From: Hormiphora californensis
Lineage: Eukaryota; Ctenophora; Tentaculata; Cydippida; Pleurobrachiidae
NCBI GenBank assembly: GCA_020137815.1
Contig: CM035362.1
Location: 6,129,715-6,193,714, forward strand
Reading direction: 5' to 3'
Length of the DNA stretch: 64,000 nt
Position 1 is the first letter of the stretch, and every line of letters begins with the position of its first letter. A model generated the notes under the pieces. That model searched no databases and was not told the origin of the DNA. It saw only the letters and a program-made list of their open reading frames with translations. Both the position numbers and the translations under genes were made by a program. Positions 57,681-64,000 of the stretch are shown piece after piece.

Positions 57681-58118
57681 TCAAAATTGAATCTTCATTA
57701 TATCAAATCTAATGCAGACCACAGCTTCGACTTTCCATGCTGTAGATGGGCGTGAACTCCTTGCTATTTCTAGCAGATCTTCCCGTTCTATATTTTCTTT
57801 TACTTTTTTCACGTCTTCTCGCCCAGAAATTAATTGAGCAGTCTCAAAAACCATTGTATTATTAGAAGGGTGATAAAATTTAACTTCACCAGTAAGTTTG
57901 TTTGTCATAAAAAATCCGAATGCGACATTCAGTTTTATATCATTCTGATAGTTTTCCAAGACTTTATCTAGTTTACCAAAAATTCCATCAGTGGGTGACA
58001 GTGGAAAATGATAAATATCTTTTAGTTTGCCTTTTGTAGTACGCTGACGAATAGTTGACCAATTTTTCCGGTACAACTCCCAAAACTTGACGGGCACAGT
58101 ATCTAGAAACGCGTCCAT
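57681..58118 (-). CDS. Polinton-like element gene 3 (145 residues)
   Basis: ATG at 58118, TAA at 57681. Begins MDAFLDTVPVKFWELYRKNW. Later FGFFMTNKLTGEVKFYHPSN, NTMVFETAQLISGREDVKKV and ARSSRPSTAWKVEAVV. The pattern (G.....TGE.KFYHPSNN...FE...LI..R.D ... RP...W) recalls a protein found repeatedly in invertebrate repetitive and Polinton-associated sequence. This is from memory and its function is unknown. Codon use and length suggest a real gene. It is preceded by an intergenic GGAAC module at 58215-58435. Confidence 0.6.
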   Translation of the reverse strand: MDAFLDTVPVKFWELYRKNWSTIRQRTTKGKLKDIYHFPLSPTDGIFGKLDKVLENYQNDIKLNVAFGFFMTNKLTGEVKFYHPSNNTMVFETAQLISGREDVKKVKENIEREDLLEIARSSRPSTAWKVEAVVCIRFDIMKIQF

Positions 58119-58214
58119 GATTCTTATGGTAGCAATTATGCATAATTATGGTAACACCGGTTTATATAGCCAAAGATATGTTCTACTTCAATTATCGACG
58201 GGTCATAGCACTGT

Positions 58215-58435
58215 TATTCCCAGTGTTCTTTTGGTATTCCAGTGACTTTTCATGAGAAAGGAACGAGACGGGAACAGTGAAAACTACAAAAGAACAGCAA
58301 CGGAATGTTTTTTTCGTTAGAAAGGAAAAGTTGGAAAATACAAAAGAACAGTGGATATTAGAACGGAACAACAGCGGAACGACAGCGGAACAGTGAAATA
58401 TTGTAAACTGTTGCAAAATGTTTGATTCACTGGAA
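58215..58435. promoter_or_regulatory. GGAAC module upstream of gene 3
   Basis: Shares with 57375-57597 the order: GTTCTTTTGGTATTCCAGTG, ACAAAAGAACAGCA, GTTGGAAAATACAAAAGAAC, GGAACAACAGCGGAACGACA. Several GGAAC/GTTCC pentamers are spaced about 10-12 bp apart. It is diverged by point changes from the terminal copies. Confidence 0.55.
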
Positions 58436-58510
58436 CAATAAAACCTACTTTGTTTTTGGTTTGTAAAACAAATAAAAAGACCTTTTTTCAAAAAAAAGAA
58501 ATATAATTAA

Positions 58511-59257
58511 CTATACATTTAAACTTTCATTTTCTAAATCTCTTAAAAGCAACAGCGTTTTTTCAACAACTTGGAAAATATTTGCAAACTCTTTAGAATA
58601 TTTTAAAAATAATTTTTTGATTTCTTCAACGCTCTTTTTGTCAACTAATTTAATCAATTTTCGTTCTTTTTCATTTAATCTCTTTCGCTGAAAAACAACA
58701 AGTGGAATTACACCATACTTTAGACCAGTACACAACGTTTTAATAGCTTGTAAAAGTTGGTTACTACGTGAAACCTTGACAAATTTCTTTGAAGCAAACA
58801 ATCGACTGAGTTCTAGAAAGTCAGCAATATTTTTGGAGTTAATTATTGAATCGGAAAACTCGTTAAAGGTACTGTCCTTAAAATTTGTTATAAACTCATC
58901 GAGTTGCTTTTCAAATAACCGAATGCGACTCAAATGTTGTTTTGATTCCGTCAGCTTTGTTTTGTACAAACGTTCAAACTTGCGAGCGTGCTGATCTCGC
59001 ACATGATACAATTCCTTGTAATTTAGTTCAGGCTTTTTCACAACTTTAGTAAGTGTTGATACTGTTGGTGAAGGGTTTTCCGAATCTTTATCGCTGATAT
59101 CTGCAGAGGTGTCATCTATTGGATAATCCTCATCTATCTGTAGTTCTTTGGTATCCATACCTTCATTAATCGTAGGCTTTTTGTGGTAGAGGTCTTTATG
59201 TTCAAGGAGTTGATAAATGAAGGGGAACGATTGGTCACACAAGTCACAAGCTACCAT
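58511..59257 (-). CDS. Polinton-like element gene 2, C2H2 zinc-finger protein (248 residues)
   Basis: ATG at 59257. A classical C2H2 finger lies at residues 4-25 (C4, C7, H20, H25; C-x2-C-x12-H-x4-H), beginning MVACDLCDQSFPFIYQLLEH. An acidic linker with DTSADISDKDSENPSP follows at about 45-70. The remainder is long, basic and mostly helical (ARKFERLYKTKLTESKQ, RKRLNEKERKLIKLVDKKSV). The zinc finger suggests DNA binding, perhaps to the terminal repeats or the GGAAC modules, but this is inference. It is separated from gene 1 by only 58 bases (59258-59315). Confidence 0.7.
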   Translation of the reverse strand: MVACDLCDQSFPFIYQLLEHKDLYHKKPTINEGMDTKELQIDEDYPIDDTSADISDKDSENPSPTVSTLTKVVKKPELNYKELYHVRDQHARKFERLYKTKLTESKQHLSRIRLFEKQLDEFITNFKDSTFNEFSDSIINSKNIADFLELSRLFASKKFVKVSRSNQLLQAIKTLCTGLKYGVIPLVVFQRKRLNEKERKLIKLVDKKSVEEIKKLFLKYSKEFANIFQVVEKTLLLLRDLENESLNV

Positions 59258-59315
59258 TTGTAAAGAAATGAAGATAGTTGTCCCTTATATACCCATGGCA
59301 TGACATCGAAAGAAA

Positions 59316-59699
59316 CTAGTTACTGCAGTTAGGACATTTATTTTCATAGGTTTCCGGAAACAGCTTGTTCGTAATATTATCAAACATTTCTGGGTTCTGG
59401 TTTAGCATTTCACGAATTTCAGTTAATGAGTTTGATTCCTTAATGGCGTCCACAAGAAGTTTCTCGCGATCTGTTAGATCAGCTTTGCTGATATCAGCGT
59501 CAATAAGATCGTGCTTGAAAGCAAAGCAGTGTAGCAAGCATTGGTATGTATTTTCTCGGTCCGAAGATTCGCTATCAGATTGAGATATATCTGAGTCAGA
59601 TTCTGGATCTGAAATATCACCTAAGCCCATTTTCTTAGACGATTCGTGACGCGTAATAGATCTTGACATGACTAGAAATGAGTTGCACGCAATAAGCAA
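59316..59699 (-). CDS. Polinton-like element gene 1, acidic small protein
   Basis: 127 codons from ATG 59699, or 117 from the in-frame ATG at 59669 (MSRSITRHESSKK). It has an acidic Ser/Asp stretch (DISDPESDSDISQSDSESSD), then LLHCFAFKHDLIDADIS and REKLLVDAIKESNSLTEIRE, ending CPNCSN with a CxxC pair. It is followed closely by gene 2. An acidic tail and CxxC could serve protein or metal binding. I do not know the family. Confidence 0.55.
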   Translation of the reverse strand: MLIACNSFLVMSRSITRHESSKKMGLGDISDPESDSDISQSDSESSDRENTYQCLLHCFAFKHDLIDADISKADLTDREKLLVDAIKESNSLTEIREMLNQNPEMFDNITNKLFPETYENKCPNCSN

Positions 59700-59714
59700 T
59701 CTCTTTTATAGTTC

Positions 59715-59890
59715 CGAACTACCTATTTTACTGTTCTGGTGCTGTTCCGGTGTTGTTCCAGTGTATCACAAACCGTTCCGTTGTTGTTCTTTTGTAATTT
59801 TCACTGTTTCCATTTCGTTCCTTTTTAATGAAAAGTCACCGGAACACAATAGAACACTACAAATGATAAAGTAACGACAAAATCATTTTC
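59715..59890. promoter_or_regulatory. GTTCC/GGAAC module upstream of gene 1
   Basis: Contains CTGTTCTGGTGCTGTTCCGG and GTTCTTTTGTAATTTTCACT, the same module as in the terminal repeats (57375-57597, 59950-60170) and between genes 2 and 3 (58215-58435). It sits directly upstream of the gene 1 ATG. The conservation suggests a shared promoter, terminator or packaging or replication signal. Which of these is not shown by the sequence. Confidence 0.5.
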
Positions 59891-59938
59891 AGAACACCTG
59901 TGTAAAAATACGTTTCCTAGTTTATGTGTATATACTGC

Positions 59939-60517
59939 ATGTTTTCGTTTATGAAACATTTTGCAACATTTTACTGTTCCGCCGTCGTTCCGCTGTTGTT
60001 CCGTTCTAATTTCCACTGTTCTTTTGTATTTTCCAACTTTTCTTATCTAACAAAAAACCGTTCCGATGCTGTTCTTTTGTAATTTTCACCGTTCCCGGCT
60101 CGTTCCTTTCTAATGAAAAGTCACTGGAATACCAAAAGAACGATAAGAATAACAAAAGAACATTAGATGAATATTGGGGGAACTCTGGAGTATTCTATTA
60201 TTTGTATCAGAACACCAGCACGAGAAAAGAGAGAGAAAGTTATATGCATTGTGGCAGGAGTGTAATGTGATAGGGTGAGATCACACAGAAATCCCAAACA
60301 AAAATTGACATCATACAGAAATCCCAATCGCGAATGTGGGCCCTTGTCAGCGCCAAAATAAATTCCAAGGCCCTTGCCGGCGCTCCCGATATTCTAGTGA
60401 ACAACTCTTGCCAGCGCCGCATAATTTTGGTGATCAGAAGTCACGTGACATGCACATACAAAATGGTGGGCCGCTTAGGAGGCTAAAATAGGTCCCAACT
60501 GTCCGCACTATACTACT
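59939..60517 (-). repeat. Right terminal inverted repeat
   Basis: 579 bp, inverse of 57018-57597. Confidence 0.85.
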
Positions 60518-60523
60518 AATCTT

Positions 60524-61341
60524 CATAAAGACCAACAGCTATGTTATGTGGTTCAAAAGTACCTTACTACAACATTGGAAAATATGAAAACGTCTGTAGG
60601 AACAACAAATTTACTCAGTCGGAGCTACTAATCATTTTCAGCATGAGAAACAAATCTACATCAGAAGGAGCCACTATTTTCTGTGTTTTTCACTGCAAGT
60701 GTGAATTGGAAAGCTATCAATTTATTGAGTATGTACTAAAGCTCAAAGCGATTATATTATTATGTGTATTGTTTTAGAGGTAAACTAAAAGGGTTAATAA
60801 ACTAATTAAATGTTAAATCTAAAATTAATTTGTCTATTTTAATTTACTCTAGTTTTTAATCAAGGCTAACAAGTTAGTAAAAAAAACTATACGATCACGA
60901 CCTATTTTATTTCGGGACAAAGTGCTAAAATTTCATAGTTCTAATTAAAATACTATAGATCTGGGGATAATTTACCTACAATTATTGTACTTATAGTTTG
61001 ACATACCGAATGTAGCGTAGTTCGTCGGTTTGAGTACGTCTCCACTGTCTCCTGGATGTTCCAATTCTTTATCTTTCCGTTGCGTCTTTTATCAGAACAG
61101 TTATCACCCTTCTATGTTTATCTCTCCACCAGACCAAAGTTTCGGGAGACCAGTCCACCAGACCAAAGTTCGGGAACCTTTGCGCTTACCAGCACAGTTA
61201 CTTATAAAATTATTACTTTGATTTTAAAGCCTACTCTCAAAATTTTCCTCTATCCTAATTCCTCTATCTTAATTAACATTTTCTACAAGCAATTCTCACT
61301 ACGTCTAACTACTTACTAAAGTTCAAACACCGAAGCCACCA
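60524..61341. other. 5' leader of the LTR element
   Basis: Sequence between the Polinton-like insertion and the 5' LTR. 61125-61185 has a direct repeat (CCACCAGACCAAAGTTTCGG / CCACCAGACCAAAGTTCGGG). A 78-codon plus-strand frame (60541-60777) is probably chance. Confidence 0.55.
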
Positions 61342-62261
61342 TGTTGCAATGCTAGGTTTTGCGGGTTTAAGCGGGGTTTTAACGGTTAGCATTGCCTCAC
61401 TAAAGTCACCTAGACAAAAGCGGTATTTCCAGTTTCGTGCATGAGCTAAGGCTCACCTCCTAATTGGTCTAAGTCTCAAAGTAATACACCTCAATTTGGT
61501 ATAGATAAGAAAGTAATGTATCATGTTCAAGTTCACTAATCATGCTTCTACACATCTCACATTCTAATGTCACTACACAACTAATTCTGTCTATATTGTC
61601 TCAGTCTATAAGTCTCAACTATCTCACTAATCTATCTACTCAACTCTACTCTACTCTACAGTTCACATATAGGTTTACGATGACTGATAGGACATCTGCT
61701 TGGCAAACAATGCTTCGTAGTACATATATTATTGACATGGGGACATCTGCTTAGCATGGCTCGCTATGCTTACAGTTATGAGCTGAGCTGAATGCTGAAA
61801 TGGTGTCCCTTTTATACTGCTCCGGACCAGGCTTATCTCATGATGATCTATTATTGACGTATTTCCTGGCTGTGGGCCATCTGTGTCTCGTGATTGTCCA
61901 TTGACCTCCTTTGGCACCCTCTTATAGTTTCTCACTTTAGTTTATGTCTTTAGCTTCATCTCTCACGTCACGATGTGCTAACTAACTGGCGGGTCATCAT
62001 TCCATCATGTAATTGGCATGTCGCCAGGCAATTAAAAGTAATCAATTCGTTATGGTCGAATTCTGGGTTTGGTCCAGCACGTCACGGTATTGTAAGATGT
62101 AATCTAAATCACATGATCCTCGCACGACTATGTTCATTATCTCACGTAAGGGAACATCTCACGTTTGACTGTCATGTCTTTCCCTGGCCAGGTAATCACT
62201 GTGCCAACTTCCGGGTGTGATTGAATAATGGTTCAGTATAGGAATATGTAATATTCCAACA
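61342..62261 (-). repeat. 5' LTR
   Basis: 920 bp, TG...CA bounded. Nearly identical to 49271-50269 except for the 79-bp difference. Confidence 0.88.
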
Positions 62262-62289
62262 TAGTTTCTCAGGGTTTTTGTAAACAGGT

Positions 62290-63720
62290 AACATAAATAT
62301 GCAAATAACGGCTAAACGGTGCGAGATACGACTTTTTGTCCGGGGTACGACCCCCCATAAATCGACTATTCTACGTCGAAATATGTCCATGAAAACATTC
62401 TAGGACCAGCTGAAGTGGAAATATTCAGAATATGCATTAATCATGAATCAGTGCATAAATATGCAAATAACGGCTAAACGGTGCGAGATACGACTTTTTG
62501 TCCGGGGTACGACCCCCCATAAATCGACTATTCTACGTCGAAATATGTCCATGAAAACATTCTAGGACCAGCTGAAGTGGAAATATTCAGAATATGCATT
62601 AAATCATGAATCAGTGCATAAATATGCATATAACGGCTAAACGGTGCGAGATACGACTTTTTGTCCGGGGGACGACCCCCCATAAATCGACTCTTCTACG
62701 CCGAAATATGTCCATGAAAACGTTCTAGGACCATTTGAAGTGGAAATATTCAGAATATGCATTAAATCATGAATCTGCACATAAATATGCAAATAACGGC
62801 TAAACGGTGCGAGATACGACTTTTTGTCCGGGGGACGACCCCCCCCCCCCCCCATAAATCGACTATTCTACGTCGAAATATGTCCATGAAAACATTCTAG
62901 GACCAGCTGAAGTGGAAATATTCAGAATATGCATTAAATCATGAATCAGTGCATAAATATGCATATAACGGCTAAACGGTGCGAAATACGACTTTTTGTC
63001 CAGGGGACGACCCCCCATAAATCGACTCTTCTGCGTCGAAATATGTCCATGAAAACGTTCTAGGACCATCTGAAGTGGAAATATGTAGAATATGCATTAA
63101 ATCATGAATCAGTGCATAAATATGCATATAACGGCTAAACGTGCGAGATACGACTTTTTGTCCGGGGGACGACCCCCCATAAATCGACTCTTCTACGTCG
63201 AAATATGTCCATGAAAACGTTCTAGGACCATTTGAAGTGGAAATATTCAGAATATGCATTAAATCATGAATCTGCACATAAATATGCAAATAACGGCTAA
63301 ACGGTGCGAGATACGACTTTTTTGTCCGGGGACGACCCCCCATAAATCGACTATTCTACGTCGAAATATGTCCATGAAAACATTCTAGGACCAGCTGAAG
63401 TGGAAATATTCAGAAATGCATTAAATCATGAATCAGTGCATAAATATGTATATAACGGCTAAACGGTGCGAGATACGACTTTTTGTCCGGGGGACGACCC
63501 CCCATAAATCGACTCTTCTGCGTCGAAATATGTCCATGAAAACGTTTCTAGGACCATCTGAAGTGGAAATATTCAGAATATGCATTAAATCATGAATCTG
63601 CGCATAAATATGCAAGTAACGGCTAAACGGTGCGAGATACACACTTTTTGTCCCGGGGACGACCCCCATAAATTGACTCTTCTGCGTCGAAATATGTCCT
63701 TTGAAATGTCCTTACAAAAC
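62290..63720 (+). repeat. Satellite array, monomer about 164 bp, two variants
   Basis: Nine monomers start near 62291, 62454, 62619, 62781, 62952, 63117, 63279, 63440 and 63604 with ATAAATATGCAAATAACGGC. Two types alternate irregularly. A type has GACTATTCTACG and ACATTCTAGGACCAGCTG; B type has GACTCTTCTACG or GACTCTTCTGCG and ACGTTCTAGGACCATTTG. The order is A A B A B B A B then a diverged copy. Reading frames on minus across monomers are a consequence of periodicity, not coding. Confidence 0.92.
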
Positions 63721-64000
63721 CAAACCGAGATAATCATAAAATTATACATAAATTATGCATAATTAATGACTTCCCATGCTCAAATCAAAATTTTACATAG
63801 CCTACGACATGTAGAATAGTCCGATTTATGGGGGTCTTCCCCGGGCAAAAAGCTCTAAATCCAGCCGTTTTTTTGCTCAGTTTGGTTTGTAAAAGGTCGT
63901 GCGTATGTATGTATGTATGTATACAGAGCAAGCGTTTGGGACCCCCCTCGTAACTTTTGAACGAAACCATCGATCCACTTGAAATTTAAACACTATTAGA
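63721..64000. repeat. Array edge with inverted half-monomer
   Basis: 63808-63860 (CATGTAGAATAGTCCGATTT, then ATGGGGGTCTTCCCCGGGCA) is the reverse complement of the central part of a monomer. A GTAT microsatellite is at 63903-63932. No gene. Confidence 0.7.

Larger units (their letters stand above)
57018..60517 (-). mobile_element. Compact Polinton/Maverick-like element
   Basis: Exactly 3500 bp, flanked by the 6-bp duplication AATCTT (57012-57017 and 60518-60523). Inverted repeats of about 580 bp (57018-57597 and 59939-60517) start AGTAGTATAGTGCGGACAGT. Ends beginning AGT and a 6-bp target duplication are the recognised hallmarks of Polinton/Maverick elements. Normal Polintons are 15-20 kb and encode DNA polymerase B, integrase, protease, ATPase and capsid. 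None of these fits here: only three small minus-strand genes are present (127, 248 and 145 codons). It is therefore a non-autonomous derivative or a distinct small lineage. It lies inside the 13-kb LTR element. Confidence 0.75.
49271..62261 (-). mobile_element. 13-kb LTR retrotransposon derivative
   Basis: LTRs 49271-50269 (999 bp) and 61342-62261 (920 bp) start TGTTGCAATGC and end ATATTCCAACA. TAGT is duplicated at 49267-49270 and 62262-62265. The minus orientation is suggested by ATGGTGGCTTCGGTGTTTG just inside the 61-kb LTR (a TGG-starting primer-site candidate) and AAAAGGTGGGGTT just inside the 49-kb LTR (purine tract). Only one sizeable frame of the element itself is seen (54946-55893). 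No protease, RT or integrase is present. A 3.5-kb Polinton-like element is inserted in it. It resembles the large non-autonomous derivatives called LARDs. Confidence 0.85.

Noticed and set aside
58192-58491. 99-codon minus-strand frame inside the Polinton-like element
   Set aside because: It covers the GGAAC module and its counterpart in other modules is not conserved as a frame. Treated as regulatory or repeat sequence.
62637-63669. Several minus-strand frames reading SYLAPFSRYLHIY
   Set aside because: Periodic translation of the 164-bp satellite. Frames break at every length variant.

Overview
This is eukaryotic nuclear DNA: GT-AG introns at consistent phase, secreted and membrane-receptor domains (CCP/sushi, SRCR, ephrin-receptor-like cysteine-rich), LTR and non-LTR retroelements, MITEs and minisatellites. 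Exon shuffling of CCP and SRCR domains in a repeat-rich, AT-rich genome suggests an early-branching metazoan. A sponge is my best guess, but no marker gene in the window proves it.

Layout. (a) 1-17145 is a low-quality, inverted copy of the receptor locus found at about 27-38 kb. It is full of single-base indels and runs of G, and it ends at a 100-N gap (17146-17245). (b) 17.2-18.2 kb carries the 3' end of a non-LTR retrotransposon. (c) 18.2-48.96 kb is a tandem cluster of receptor-type genes, all on the minus strand. Partial units lie at 19.9-23.4 kb, an apparently complete gene at 27.1-37.7 kb and a short or partial gene at 43.1-44.3 kb. Between and upstream of the genes lies a shared spacer (called X here): an 11-bp minisatellite (A), a core of about 500 bp, and a second 11-bp minisatellite (B). 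(d) 49.27-62.26 kb is a 13-kb LTR element with a TAGT target duplication. It has no recognisable pol, and carries inside it a 3.5-kb Polinton-like element. (e) 62.29-63.7 kb is a satellite array with a monomer of about 164 bp.

The main gene (27139-37693, minus) joins in frame as signal peptide, an invertebrate extracellular domain, two CCP domains, two SRCR domains, a GCC2/GCC3-like cysteine-rich stalk, a transmembrane helix and a cytoplasmic tail with two closely spaced tyrosines and an (Glu-Arg)n run encoded by a (GA)n microsatellite. About 726 residues are predicted. Its 7.3-kb fourth intron holds a nest of transposons: a Tigger-like MITE in a TA run, and a 3-bp-TSD TIR element that was itself split by a young LTR element with two 781-bp LTRs.

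The most unusual items are the 3500-bp element at 57018-60517 (580-bp inverted repeats starting AGT, 6-bp AATCTT duplication, three small genes separated by repeated GGAAC/GTTCC modules), and a set of hairpin-rich elements whose flanks are duplicated in inverted rather than direct orientation.
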